64,000 nt of DNA from Maratus speciosus (Eukaryota > Arthropoda > Arachnida > Araneae > Salticidae), in NCBI GenBank assembly GCA_963932465.1, contig OZ010790.1:346109087-346173086 (forward strand). Direction: 5' to 3'. Below, one piece after another: positions 1 to 11,273 of the stretch. Positions within the stretch are counted from its first letter, which is position 1. Each line of letters opens with the position of its first letter. Below the pieces are notes generated by a model. That model searched no databases. It saw only the letters and a list, made by a program, of their open reading frames with translations, and was not told the origin of the DNA. The translations under genes were made by a program, and so were the position numbers.

Positions 1-1
1 A

Positions 2-600
2 TATACTGCTTTAAAAGATAGACTAATTAAGGAATTTTCGGATTCGTAGTCTCAGAAAATTCGTAAATTACTTTCCGAATTGGTGTTTGGTGATAAAAAG
101 CCTTCTGTTTTGCTGCGGCAAATGAAAGAATTAGCGCAAAATTCAGTTTCCGAAGACTTTCTAAAAACAATTTGGCTAGAACGTTTGCCGACACATACAC
201 AAGCGATTTTGTCAGTTTCAAGCGCTGCTTTACAGGAACTAGCAATGTTAGCAGACAAAATAAACGAAATTAAATCGGAATCTGTTGTGTATGCCGTTTC
301 TAAACCCGTTGAAACTTCGCAAAGCGAACAAAACGCAGTCTCAAATTACAAACGCAGATCGACCAATTAACACTGCAAATTTCAGAATTATCCAAAAATG
401 TGTTTAGGCGATCGATGTATCGCGGGCGGCCACATTACAGAGAAAGGCACTATAGTCAAAATAGACGGTTCAGGAGTGCCGATCGTAAACAAGATTCATC
501 TGATTCATCCTCTGGTTTCTGTTATTACCATCATAAATTTGGTAGTGAAGCAAAAAAGTGCCGCGAACCTTGTACTTTTAACGAAATTCAAAAAAACTAG
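2..600 (+). pseudogene. gypsy gag fragment: capsid C-terminus and zinc knuckle
   Basis: Positions 2-370 read in one frame as the C-terminal capsid region of gypsy Gag (motif LGDK-like then LLRQMKEL, and WLERLPTH), broken by TAG at 47-49. Around 345 the reading moves to another frame, which carries an Arg-rich stretch and a CX2H-type zinc knuckle (CYYHHKFG...KKCREPC, about 517-576) and ends at TAG 598-600. This is the RNA-binding nucleocapsid part that packages element RNA in virus-like particles. Capsid and knuckle are in different frames, so the protein cannot be made whole. Confidence 0.8.
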
Positions 601-1199
601 TGGCCGCTGCTAGGTCAACAAGCGAAAATACCCTTGGCGTAGCAGCATTAGAACAATGTAGATTACATGTTTTTGATAAAAACTCGGGTTTAAAATTTCT
701 AATTGACAGCGGTAGTGATATTTCTTGTATCCCCGCCTCAAAGCAGTTAAGTAAACAAAACCCTTCTAATTATCTTTACGCTGCAAATAATTCCAAAATT
801 CCTGTTTATGGAAACAAACTCATGGACCTAAATATTGGATTAAGAAGGAATTTCAGGTGGTCATTCGTTATTGCAAATGTCTCTTGCCCTATAATTGGAG
901 CTGACCTTTTAAGAAATTTTGCTTTGCTTGTAGATTTACACAAATTCCGATTAATTGATTCTGTAACTGGATTGTCCACTAAAGGTGAACTCACTTGCAC
1001 AACTCAGTCCCAAATAAAACTGATTTCAGAAGACATGTCTTTTAAAACTATATTTGAAGAATTTCCAGACCTCTTAAACCCCATTCCAAATTTTAAGAAA
1101 CCAACATGTCATGACACAGTTCATCGCATAGAAACTACGGGACCTCCACTTTATTCCAAGCCTCGCCGCTTACATCCAAAAATTTTAAAAGGAAGTTAA
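600..1199 (+). pseudogene. gypsy aspartic protease region
   Basis: A 199-codon open stretch without an ATG need (it would be read through from gag). The retropepsin active-site motif LIDSGSDIS (about 699-725) and the later hydrophobic-hydrophobic-Gly motif PIIGADLL (about 890-913) are both visible. The enzyme matures the Gag-Pol polyprotein. The tail (about 1100-1195) is the linker into reverse transcriptase. One extra base in the A/G-rich run near 1190 puts it out of frame with the following RT, so Pol is broken here. Confidence 0.85.
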
Positions 1200-1218
1200 A
1201 AAAGAATTCCAATATCTT

Positions 1219-2437
1219 ATGGATGAGGGTATATGTCGCCCTTCAAAATCTCCTTGGGCATCCCCTATTCATGTTGTACCAAAACCGGCTGGTTCTTACA
1301 GAGTTTGTGGTGATTATCGGCGGTTAAATTCAGTAACCCTTCCGGATCGTTATCCAATACCTCGCATTCATGATCTTACAAATATTCTCCATGGAAAGAA
1401 AAATTTTTCAAAACTAGATATAGTCCGCGCTTATTTTCACATTCCTGTAAACGAAAAAGATATCCCTAAAACGGCAGTAATAACTCCTTTTGGAAGCTTT
1501 GAATTTCTGTATTTAAACTTTGGGTTACAATGTGCAGCAAACACGTTTCAAAGATTTATTAACGAAGTTCTTTACGATCTTCCATTTGCTATCGCTTATT
1601 TGGATGACATTTTAATTTTTTCGGAAAACGAATCTGAACACCTAGAACATATACGAGCTCTTCTGAGCAGACTTTCTAAATACGGACTTAACATAAATGT
1701 TTCAAAAAGTGTTTTCAAACAAAGTAATGCATCATTCTTAGGGCATGAAATTTCTCCAACCGGAATTCGGCCTCTTCAATCGAAAGTTGAAATTATTAAG
1801 CAATATCAGCGACCAGAAACTCTTTCTGAACTTCACAAATACATTGGATTATTCAATTATTTTAGACGTTTTTGTCGCAATGCTGCAACTATTCTCGCAC
1901 CCTTAACAGATTTGTTGCGAGGAGTCAAAAAGAAAAATTCAACCCCTATTGATTGGTCCGAAAATGCTATAAATTCTTTTGAAGCTTCAAGAAAAGCCTT
2001 AACTGACGCAACTCTTGCATTTCCTACCCACGATGGTCAATTAGTGCTTCATTCGGACGCTAGTGATTTTGCTATTGGTTCTACATTAAGTTTAGAAACA
2101 GAAGAGGGCCTAAAACCACTTTCATTTTTTGCCAAACGTCTAAATGAAACACAATTAAAATATTATTAGCTTTGATCGTGAGTTGTTAGCGATTTATGAA
2201 TCGTTTAAACATTTTAGACACTTTTTGGAAGCCCGTCAGTGCACCATCTACACTGATCACAAACCTATTGTTTATGCATTTAAAAAAAGAACTGATAATT
2301 ACACTAACCGACAAAGTCGGTGGTTATCATTTATATCAGAATTCACCACTGATATACGATTTGTAAATGGAAACCAAAACACGGCAGCAGACGCACTATC
2401 TCGAATTAATGAAATACAAATGCCTACTCCTATAGAC
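1219..2437 (+). pseudogene. gypsy reverse transcriptase and RNase H
   Basis: The 316-codon stretch from 1219 holds the RT palm: SPWASPIHVVPKP, then the first catalytic Asp in KLDIVRAY (residue 67), the glycine-rich GLQCAANTFQRF (canonical members have a different residue order after GL) and the catalytic YLDD box (residues 127-130). The RNase H domain begins at the SDASDFAIG motif (about 2053) and continues after a frameshift with stop at 2167 in the frame opened at 2183, with TDHKPI and ADALSRI. The reading stops at 2438-2440 where a foreign insertion starts. Function in life: copying element RNA to DNA and removing the RNA strand. Confidence 0.95.
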
Positions 2438-4760
2438 TAGTAAATCTGCAGATCAAGAGCCTCAACGTCATCTCTGCAACTCATTGTTTTTATCAAACTT
2501 TGAAAATATTAATCTTTCTACAAAAACAAAATTTAAACTATTTAAATTACACAAACATCTATAAAAGGAAAAAATATTTCGATGGTTTCAGACATTAAAA
2601 GCGTTAAATTAAACACGTTGTTATGTAAGGATATTCTGAAATTCTCACGAGCTACTTATTCTAGTAATTTTTATATAATAAAGCAAATTTCTTCAGGGGG
2701 GCTCTGCCCCCCTGAACCCCCCGTCGTGTAATTTATTTTGCATTTGTAATTTTCTACTGATTGAGTTAATGATTACCCTATATCTTAGATTTCTTTTTAC
2801 ACTGCGATTTATAAGGATAAGCAATAATTCGGTCAAGCATTTTACGTTATCCTAATATCCATACAGCAGTATTTACTTGCCTGCTAACCACAAATACCTG
2901 TATCTCATGGATAAAGAACTTTTGGAAATGTAAACTGAAACATCTAATTTAGAAATCTAATACCTTTATAAATTTTGTTTATAAAAAAATAATTTTGATT
3001 ACCATTCTGCAATATTTATATCTAAGATCTAATCTAAATATCAAAAAATGTACTCGATAGCATTAACTTACTAAAATCACCCTAAAGTAGGGGGGCTTCT
3101 AAACCTAACAGTTAATAATTCATCATCGTTAAATAGATAAACATGATTTGGCGCCTTTAAGTATTTTTTGTGATTTTCTTTTAATAGTATCTACATTTAA
3201 TTTAAAATCGTGATGTTACAAATACCGTTGAAATTTGACGCAAACCTATGTTCAGGTCAAATTACGAAAAGTTAACTAACATTTCATTTCCCTTAGCCGG
3301 ACTTTCTGTTTCATTTTTCGTAATAAGGATTATTTTAATAATTTAATTTATTTTACACTCTACAAGCTGTTACACGGACGTTGTTCACGCAGCATTAAAA
3401 TAGAGATAAATGCATTAAGTAAAACATTTCACTCCCCACCAGACATACCAAGTCTCAAGCTTTTTGCACATCACTATTATCTTAGAGAAAATGTTCTTTT
3501 AAATCGCGCAAATGTTTCAATTAAATAAAGTAACATTTTCTGTATTAAAATACTGGTATCCAGAACGCCGGAGGCTTGGCAGCTCTGCTTTTCTTAATAA
3601 AAACATATATGATTAACCAACACTTTATCACATTTTATAGGAGACAATACGGAATTTCTTATTTGTATGGCCTTACATATATCTCAGTCATAAAAATGTA
3701 AAATTTTGTGCCAATTAATGCACGCAATTGCGAAAATGAAATCGCAAAGAATGAGAAAAGGAAGGCCAAGTAAAATCGTGTAAATCGAGGAATCTTTCTT
3801 CGTAGTGCTGGGAAAATACTGCTACAAAAACTATTTTAGGTGGTATTTGGTGTGAAATGTTTATATGTATTCATTCCTGTCCTATATATCCCTTTTTTTA
3901 TTTTTTATTTGCTTATTCCATTTTTCTTTTGCACGTGAAAATCTTACAAATTAAAATTAACTCTTTGGGAGAAATTGTTATTCATTTTTTTTTTTTGGCA
4001 ACAATAAAGTTTATAAAATTTAACAGAATAATGTCAGTTTATTCTGTATGAAAATAACGAACTTTTTCATTTATAATCAAATAGTTGAATAAATAAATGA
4101 AAATATTATTCTATATAGTATATAAATACTATTTTCATTTCTGCGTTTAAATAAATCTATATGCAAATATCTATACAAAGGCATTCATTAATTCATTCCT
4201 TTTGCTTTGATTTGACTTCAAAAAACCATACATACTTTCACATTTATGATATTTTTAGATGAGATGCTGTTGCTACGCAACGGTTAAAAGAAAAAATGAA
4301 ATATAAGTAAATTCATAAAATAAAATGTTTTATATTATTCGAACACATGTATAAAATTCTATCATAAGTTATACACCTAATTTAAAAGCTCTGACAAATG
4401 TTTTGACAAAATTGCAAACTAATAAGAATAATTTAATACTCTTATTTAAAAATTTCAGCATCCAAAATTTACCATTTAAATCTATTATTCATATGAGCGA
4501 TTTCTTTCAACAAATGAAAATTTGAAAATCGTCTGACTTCCCATAGAAAAGCATTATATCACAAAATAAAATGTTCTGTATATTCCGAACGAATGAACCA
4601 AATTTAACCCAAAACTATACAGCTAAATCCGGGGAGCTCATCAACATGCCCAGGAAATTTCAAGCCGATCGGATGCTTTTTGCGGCAGTTATCGCGGAAC
4701 AGACAGACAGACTAACGGAAACCAAAACTTTTCGTGTCTCCACAGTAAGCCTTCACTGAC
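2438..4760. mobile_element. AT-rich insertion splitting gypsy pol
   Basis: Pol coding stops at the GAC codon ending at 2437 and similarity to pol resumes just after 4760, so about 2.3 kb is foreign. No long ORF is present. A perfect GC hairpin of the type GGGGGGC..GCCCCCC lies at 2695-2722; on the minus strand it is followed by CTGA, which would fit a Helitron 3' end, but I could not pair it with a 5' end. Near 4690-4740 there is a short piece resembling the CAGACAGACAGAC repeat family seen at 9835 and 11100. A GAC at 2435-2437 is repeated at 4758-4760 and might be a 3-bp target duplication. The identity stays unknown; it may be several nested insertions. Confidence 0.5.
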
Positions 4761-4769
4761 GTTTCGGCA

Positions 4770-6136
4770 ATTACAACAAGTTAAGTATCGAGCAAAAAGA
4801 GGATGCAGAACTTAAAGACCTTATGCAAAGTGGTCAATCCAGTTTGGAACTCAAATTAATCACACTTCCTAATTCTACAACAGAAATTTATTGTGACATT
4901 TCTAGAGGCAAAGCACGCCCATATTTAACCCCTAACTTTAGAAAACAGGCATTTTGGAATTTACATGCACTTTCCCATCCTGGAACTAAAAGTAGTGTAA
5001 ATTTATTGCGACAAAGATTTATTTGGCCTTCCCTAGCTAAAGATTGCCGAACTTGGGCTCGTGAATGTTTGGATTGCCAACGCTCCAAAATCACTAGGCA
5101 CACGAAAAGTGATTTGGGAAAATTTAACCTTCCGACAGATAGATTTTCACACATACATTTAGATTTAATTGGGCCTTTACCAGAATCAAATGGCAAAAGG
5201 TATTGTTTAACTGTAATTGATAGAGCAACGCGCTGGCCAGAGGCATATCCACTAAGTGACATAACGGCACAATCAGTTGCATTTGCACTTCTCTCCGAAT
5301 GGATTGCTCGTTTTGGTTGTCCTGAAAAGATCACCACTGATCAAGGCCGACAGTTTGAGTCTGAACTTTTTAAACAATTAGCTCAACTGCTAGGTGCTAA
5401 AAAGTACCGATCTTCCCCATACCACCCACAGAGTAATGGGATTATTGAAAATTGGCACAGGCCCCTAAAATGTGCATTAAAAGCTAGACGAACTGAAAAA
5501 TGGACCGAGGTACTGCCAACAGTGTTACTTGGGTTTCGTGCTGCACTGAAAACAGACCTAAAAGTTTCACCAGCAGAACTTGTTTTTGGGTCTGCACTCC
5601 GACTGCCTGGGGATTTTTTTGACGACAATTCCCTTATTAAAAGCCCTGAAGAATTGGCCCAGCGATTAAGAAACATTTTCCATGATTTCAAACCACTGCC
5701 GACAAAGTCCCATCATCGCATAAAACCATTTGTATCACAGGACCTCAACACGTATATCCATGTATTTGTGCGCCACGCCGGTATGCAACAATCCCTCCAA
5801 CCACCTTATGATGGACCTTTTGAGGTTATCCGGCGAGGTGATAAACTTTTTAAAATAGCCATAAAAGGTAAAATTGTCAACATTTCACTGGATAGACTGA
5901 AGCCGGCCTTCTTAGTGAACGACGCACCTACCCCTGAATCAACAGCCTCCATCCCTGAACCCTCAACCTCTGAATCAGCAGCCTCCATCCCTGAATCCTC
6001 AACCTCTGAATCAGCAGCCTCCATCCCTGAATCCTCAACCTCTGAGACAACGGCTTCAACTTTTGACTCGGAACCGTCTCGTACCACACGATCTGGCCGA
6101 ACTGTCCGATTTCCAGATCGTTTAGTAGAACATTGA
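4770..6136 (+). pseudogene. gypsy integrase
   Basis: Open from 4823 (and readable back to about 4770) to the TGA at 6134-6136. Counting from 4823: zinc-binding HHCC domain with H48, H52, C82 and C85; catalytic core with D114 (HLDLIG), D173 (TTDQGRQF) and E209 (NGIIEN), spacing DD35E; then a GPY/F-like C-terminal module (PYDGPFEVI, LDRLKPAF) and a Ser/Pro-rich repeat tail. It would insert element DNA into the genome. All catalytic residues are intact and the frame is open, but it is cut off from the rest of pol by the insertion at 2438-4760, so it cannot be made as part of Gag-Pol. Confidence 0.95.
5933..6040 (+). repeat. 36-bp coding minisatellite in integrase tail
   Basis: Three 36-bp units (5933-5968, 5969-6004, 6005-6040) encode a 12-residue Ser/Glu/Ala/Pro repeat at the end of integrase. 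The last two units are identical; the first differs by a few bases. A degenerate fourth start follows. Length keeps the frame. Confidence 0.9.
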
Positions 6137-6347
6137 CATATCGTTTGCACTAGGAAGGGGGTGCTGAGGTGCCTTCTGCCGTTCTAAAATAATAAACTTT
6201 TTTTATTAACAAGTAGGCGACAGATGGTGCCACATACGCTACTTCGAAAAGACTTTTTTGAACAGAAGAGAAGAGAGGCAAGGCAGTTGTGAACTGATCG
6301 TCGCTCGCTGTGGTTGCACGCGCTAAAAAACGATGGACTTCGCCGCT

Positions 6348-6354
6348 TATAAAA
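6348..6354 (+). promoter_or_regulatory. TATA box of gypsy LTR
   Basis: TATAAAA sits inside the 3' LTR, about 186 bases from its start, in a more GC-rich stretch (CGCCGC just before). It fits a U3 core promoter, but no start site can be read from sequence. Confidence 0.45.
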
Positions 6355-6425
6355 TGTGCATGTCACATGGCAAACTTCTTATCTGTTAACTGATTTTTAT
6401 TTGTAATTTCTAATTAAATGAGTGT

Positions 6426-6632
6426 TTAACACTAGAACGGCGGGAAATTTTGCTCAAGTTTTATAAAATATTTCACATCAGAATTTTTATTTAGAACTAT
6501 TAAACTTATTTATTTAAGTTATTTTTGTGTAGCATATATTAATCTTATATTATAAAAAATATTCTGGTTCGAATCGAAATGTATTCATTCGGCAAGGGTC
6601 AAAATGACCCCTCGCCGCCGTTCTAGTGTTAA
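6426..6632. mobile_element. piggyBac-type MITE in the gypsy LTR
   Basis: TTAA at 6426-6429 and 6629-6632 flank a ~199-bp element whose ends CACTAGAACGGCG and CGCCGTTCTAGTG are perfect inverted repeats. TTAA duplication is the hallmark of piggyBac transposition. There is no ORF, so it moved with help from another copy. It lies inside the LTR and is therefore younger than the gypsy insertion. Confidence 0.85.
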
Positions 6633-6667
6633 ATTAGCGAGCTTATTATTAAATCTGAAGTAACACA

Positions 6668-7725
6668 CTGCTATCATTATGATATATTCATAATTAAAAT
6701 AAGATTAAAACGGATACCCGTAGTGAGAAGCTCGATCCAATGACATCCTCAATCATTTAACTAATTTTGGAAGAATTTTAGAAGGATTGAAGAATTTAGA
6801 AGGATTAATTAAATTTGAATTTATAGGGATTTTGTGCAGTATTAAACCCACTTAATCGTTTTATTTTAAATATTTTTCTTAGTATTTTGTAGAATTAGGG
6901 AATATACAAATATAATGTTCTTACAATAGAAATATAGAAATATTTCCGAATTGAAAAATTCCTCCCCCAACGACGAGAAAGCTGAAAAGATGCAAAGGCA
7001 AAATATATCATTTAAAAAAAATATTTTCGTTTTGTGCAACCAATAATGCTTTTGGAACAAGATAAAGTAATACATCTGTAATCATTATAAACTGTATTAC
7101 TACTAATTGATGTATTAAATGAATTTTATAATAAGTTATTTTAATGGTACTTAGTACCGTCAGTAGATAAAGGGTTAAAGAGGAACAGTAAATAAAACTT
7201 CTGTAAATCTCTGCATAACGGAAACTTGGCTGAAACAAAAATTTTCATGGTTTCTGCGAAATAACACATTTTTTAAGATTAAAACCTGCCTTTTGCTAAA
7301 CTTTCGTAATTAAACTTGACATTTTCTATAAATTTCAGAGGGGGACTGTAGTTTTAGGCCATGTAGTAGGATTAGCCCTCCCTTTAGATACACCACTGGT
7401 ACTGGTTAGAATACAAAATAAATAATTTATGTCTAATATTTTTAGCAAGTTTTAGAGTTTAAAAAGTGGTGATTTAAATATGTGGATAAGTCCATGAAAG
7501 ATTATATTGTATCTTTAAATGGAAATTTTTAAATACAGAAATATGCAAAAAATAAAAATTTTTTTGGAATTTACGGAAGAAAATTTGCATTCAAATACGT
7601 AAACTGGCGTCTCAACTGGCAATATAATTTAAAAAATATTTTAACGGATATTTTTTACAATGTATAAAACTTACAAAAAACAGGGACAAATTCGTTGCTT
7701 ATTGCCGAAGTTACAGGTTAGTCAA
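6668..7725. other. No recognisable gene or element
   Basis: About 1 kb of AT-rich sequence. I see no coding signal, no convincing terminal repeats and no tandem structure. A stretch near 7600 (ACTGGCGTCTCAACTGG) faintly resembles the arms of the foldback element at 10491. Confidence 0.5.
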
Positions 7726-9745
7726 AAATGGATGCGATTTAGACGTTTGAAATGTCTTAAATTCAGACGCATACACGTGTCTTAAAAATTAAGACACTTT
7801 AAAATGTCTGAAAATTGAACACTCCAGTTTAAGACATTTATGTGTCTGAATTTCAGACATGTCAGTTTACAGTGTTTATACCATGATCATATGTGGCCGC
7901 CCCTCCGGGTGGTTCCGACCCGACCCCTTGAGTGGGGGAGGTGACCGGAAGCTCGGCAGAGTTCGCTGTGTACGAATGCGAGGGGGCCGGATGGGGTCGA
8001 ATCGCCACCTCCTCGAGAGACTTGCTGTCGACAGGCCAAGAGTCCGGTGGCCACGGTTAACGGACGTTGTGCATGGGGCGTCGACCCTTCGGGGTTCGGC
8101 TTTCGTGACGTTCCCCCGGCAGCCAGGTTCTCTGGCCAAGCCGGACAGCGACGTTCCATAGTCCGATCCCAGAGCCGGTCATTGACCGGGTGGTGACTCT
8201 GGGCAAAGGATAGCTAAGGCGATAGGACCCCATCCACCATTTGACTAAGAGGGAGCCTGAGGTAGGAGTGAGGGCTTTGTAGTGGAAAGTCCTCGGTGCT
8301 CGCTAGTGACGACGGGGCTCGCGGTAACGCCATGCAGGCACTCCCGGAGCAACCGAAGAGCGAGGGATTCGGACAGCGCCCAGGTTACTTTATGACCTGG
8401 GTGGCTCATCCCTCCGAGGACCTCAGCTGAAGCAGTTGTGAGCCGACCCCTAGGGTGGTAGGGTTTGGCGGTGCCCCCGTTGACCAAGGAGCGGTCGCGT
8501 GGGGGGCAGTATGGCTCTGGTTGCTCTATGTCGTGCCGTGACCCTTGGGAGGGGGTCGGCCGGCAGGTCCACCATCGAACGCTGTCCCCACGGGGAACCG
8601 GGCCGGAGGCTCGCCGGTAACGCGGCGGCTCATCGTGCCTCAGAGGAACTCTTGGTCCGATCCAGGCTCTTCCTGTCTATGCGATACTGGAGTTTGCCTC
8701 ACCCAGTGATGAGGACCTAGAGGTGTCTACACCTAATTTTCGAACGCAATTAACAAAGGTAGCGGTCGGTCACTGCACGGGGTCAGGGGCCTTCGGGCCT
8801 GGGTACCCTCGACGGCCGTGAGGTAAGGTAGTGGTGGGCGGGCTCTTGCTCGCATCCGCTGTCTTCTCTGCCTTCGGGTCGAGTCGAGTCGGTGGGGGCG
8901 GGCGGGACTCCGGTCCATCCAACCCCCTAGCGAGTCGGGCCTATCCCGTCTAGGTGGGACTTTCCGTGTCCGCCTCGGGTCGCTAACGGCACCTAGTCTG
9001 GGCCAACTGGTTCCCGGCGTGATCCACGAGGGGTTCCGTCGGTTGAGCCGGGTGGCCTCGGCGAAAAGCTCGGAGCTGAGTCGCTTTACGGCTGGAGGGA
9101 CTTTCCCCGTCCTCCCGGGTCTTCAGGTTAGGGGCCCTTCTCTAACTTTCTTATCGGCTGGCCCACATAAATGTCTCTGCCGGAAAATGGTATCTGATCT
9201 TGGGGGCCTGCCGTAAATTAAATTCGGGTCGGGAAACCTCGGTTCAGTTCGTGGGCCCAGCGTCTTTATAGGCGTCTGGTTCCTGCAGGGCTTGCGGGGT
9301 CCACCGGCTCGAGTAACCAAGTTTAGGGACCACTTGGTTTTTTAGCTGGGTGGTGAGGACTGTCGTAGCGGCCGTTCGTCTCTGATTTGGGAATAGCCGT
9401 CGCCGTGTGCGCTGGGCAGCGGCGTCAGTCTAGGCCGGAGTTTAGGTGAGGCCCGGGGTCTCAGGGATCGCCTTGATGGGGCGTGTCTGACGGCGACCTT
9501 CGGGACGCGTCGCGGGGCGCGCTTCTCGGGCGGTCTCAGCCTGGACATATGGACCTGCAAGGGTCTGGGACCGGAAGACGGTCCCATTTTTTATGGGGCG
9601 CCCACCGTCTTATACCATGATCATATAGTTTAAGTGTCTTAATTTCAGACACCTGTGATGTCTGAAATTCCATATTCAGACACTTAAGTGTCTGAATTAC
9701 TTTTTCAGTTACATATGTGTCTGATTTTAAGACGCCTTTATTTGC
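7726..9745. repeat. Palindromic MITE interrupted by a GC-rich insert
   Basis: Both flanks of the GC-rich insert (7726-7892 and 9627-9745) consist of short palindromic units of the form GTCTGAAATTCAGACAC in both orientations. Joined across the insert they form one AT-rich foldback-like sequence ending in TTTGCAGTGTG. No ORF. The outer left boundary is not clear. Confidence 0.6.
7893..9609 (+). mobile_element. 1.7 kb GC-rich structured insert with 17-bp TSD
   Basis: The segment is strikingly GC-rich against an AT-rich background. It is bounded by a perfect 17-bp direct repeat, ttataccatgatcatat, at 7876-7892 and 9610-9626, as expected for target-primed reverse transcription. It has no ORF above about 100 codons. 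Four CCUUCGGG-type hairpins (8083-8097, 8785-8803, about 8870-8880, 9490-9512) have the stable C(UUCG)G tetraloop on the plus strand only, which suggests that the plus strand is the RNA sense. No poly(A) tail is seen. I looked for conserved 18S, 5.8S and 28S rRNA blocks and found none. It may be a long 3' or 5' untranslated region of a LINE or a copy of a structured non-coding RNA. Confidence 0.75.
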
Positions 9746-9789
9746 AGTGTGTTGACTTAAAAGTCAAAATTATGTGAGAATGCCTCATA

Positions 9790-11165
9790 TCAATTACAAA
9801 TCAATCCAAGTATATTTACACGAGCTAGAAAACGGACAGACAGACAGACAAACCGAAGTCAAACACTTTTCAACTATGTTGGAAAGCAATATAAACAAGA
9901 TATAAACAAGATATAAAAATATAAACAAGAAATAAAACACATGCTTCAAGCATACATTATGTAACACTTTCCAGCGCATTCAGAATACCATGACAAAACT
10001 TCACATTTTACTAAGGTGAAAGATGATATCTAAATAAACAATTTGTAAAACGTATAAAACATCTGAAGGCTCCATTTCGGCAATTACTATCTATAGTCGT
10101 AAAAGAATCCAAATTCTTTTGTGAATCTCTGTTTCTCTGTATATTTATATATATACTACATATTAAACTAAAATGTAGTTCAGTTAGGAAACGCTTAACA
10201 CCGTTGAAAATCCCCTTTTACCAATTTCTTTCACTAAACAGAAATGTATTCCAACTCTTTTGTAAAGCCCTGTAAATGATCTATATGTTTTATAAACATG
10301 AAGTTAAAAATGCATTCCACAACTGAAAACGCACTTCCTGCAATTATTGCTCATAAACAGTACGATAACAGAACGCTTTTGTGTGTCCTTGTATATGAAT
10401 GATATTAGCTAGACACACCACATTCAACAGTAAGAATCTTGTTGTGCACTGAGGTGAACATCAACAATGCATATCATTTTCAATATGTATGTAAAAAAAA
10501 AAAAAAACGGACTAAAAAACGGAGACTCTACTGGCAATCTAGACGCCAGTACTATTTTCGTATTTTTACGGGAAATTTTCCGATAAATTACAGAAAATTT
10601 TCCGTTTTTAATCAGAAAAACGAAAAAATTTCCGTAAAAATACGGAAATGGCACTGGCGTCTAGATTTCCAGTAGAATCTCCGTTTTTTAGTCCGTTTTT
10701 TTACAGTGTAACACAACTGCAAACGCACTAACAGCAATTGTTGCTCATAGACGGTACTGTAATCGAATACTTTTGTGTGTCTCTGTATATGAATGATAAT
10801 TGCTATGCACGCCATGTTCAACAATAAAGATTTTGTTTTTCACCTCAGTGATATATATTAATTTCAATATGTTTGAAATAGTATAACCTTACAATTAAAA
10901 TGCATTGCAAAGGATATTTCCCCATAGACCATAATGTAACGGAATACTTGTGAGTGTCCGTGTAAACAAACTAATGTTACACACTTCATTTTTAATGCCT
11001 TGCATGCCGTAGTAAATCACAATATACATCACAATACATCACAATATACATACATCAATTACAGAGCAATACGACTATATTAACGTGAGTTAGAGCTCGG
11101 ACAGACAGACAGATTGTCAGACAAACCGAATTCATAAACACTTTTCAACTATGTTGGAAAGTTTA
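9790..11165. repeat. Interspersed repeat family A, degenerate tandem units
   Basis: The stretch holds several diverged copies of a ~130-180 bp unit whose core reads like TTGCTCATAGACGGTAC followed by GTGTGTCTCTGTATATGAAT (near 10085, 10220, 10347, 10740 and 10910). It is bounded by two copies of CGGACAGACAGACAGA followed by CACTTTTCAACTATGTTGGA (9835-9890 and 11098-11162). The same family occurs inverted at 12625-13093 and again at 40270-41060. No ORF. The foldback at 10491-10706 is inserted in it. Confidence 0.7.
10491..10706. mobile_element. Near-perfect 216-bp palindrome (foldback MITE)
   Basis: The two arms (about 95 bp each) are reverse complements: ACGGACTAAAAAACGGAGA on the left faces TCTCCGTTTTTTAGTCCGT on the right, with TCTAGACGCCAGT and its complement further in. 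The loop is a few dozen bases. It splits one unit of repeat family A, so it came later. No coding capacity. Confidence 0.9.
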
Positions 11166-11273
11166 AAAAATAAAATTTTACTTCTAAGCAAAATAGAATT
11201 TTCTATTTATGCGATAAAATGCTCCAAAAAAGTTAAATACTAGAAAACAGGAATTCTGCTTTTTCAGAATATA

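Larger units (their letters stand above)
1..6667 (+). mobile_element. Ty3/gypsy LTR retrotransposon, 3' part, dead copy
   Basis: The order gag C-terminus, nucleocapsid, protease, reverse transcriptase, RNase H, integrase, polypurine tract and 3' LTR is that of a Ty3/gypsy element (integrase after RNase H). The 5' LTR and most of gag lie left of the window. The copy is dead: an in-frame TAG in gag near 47, frame changes near 345, 600 and 1190, a frameshift plus stop near 2167, and a 2.3 kb insertion after 2437 that separates RNase H from integrase. No envelope-like ORF is seen between integrase and LTR. Element class is certain; the age is inferred only from its decay. Confidence 0.95.
6162..6667 (+). 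repeat. gypsy 3' LTR
   Basis: A polypurine tract (AGGAAGGGGG, 6152-6161) directly precedes TGCTGAGG, and the LTR end is placed at a CA near 6667 after the sequence following the nested MITE. The 5' partner is outside the window, so the right boundary is an estimate. Without the MITE the LTR is about 300 bp. A TATA box lies at 6348-6354. Confidence 0.7.

Noticed and set aside
4571..4759. 62-codon ORF just before the integrase
   Set aside because: It lies in the foreign insertion, overlaps a repeat-like CAGACAGACAG tract and has no domain.
7859..9587. Several 60-100 codon ORFs in the GC-rich insert
   Set aside because: GC-rich sequence gives long open frames by chance on both strands; they overlap each other and show no domain.
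7893..9609. GC-rich block read as 28S or 18S rRNA
   Set aside because: I searched by eye for the most conserved 18S, 5.8S and 28S blocks on both strands and found none; only a short GACCAAGGAG-like match. Kept as an unknown structured insert.
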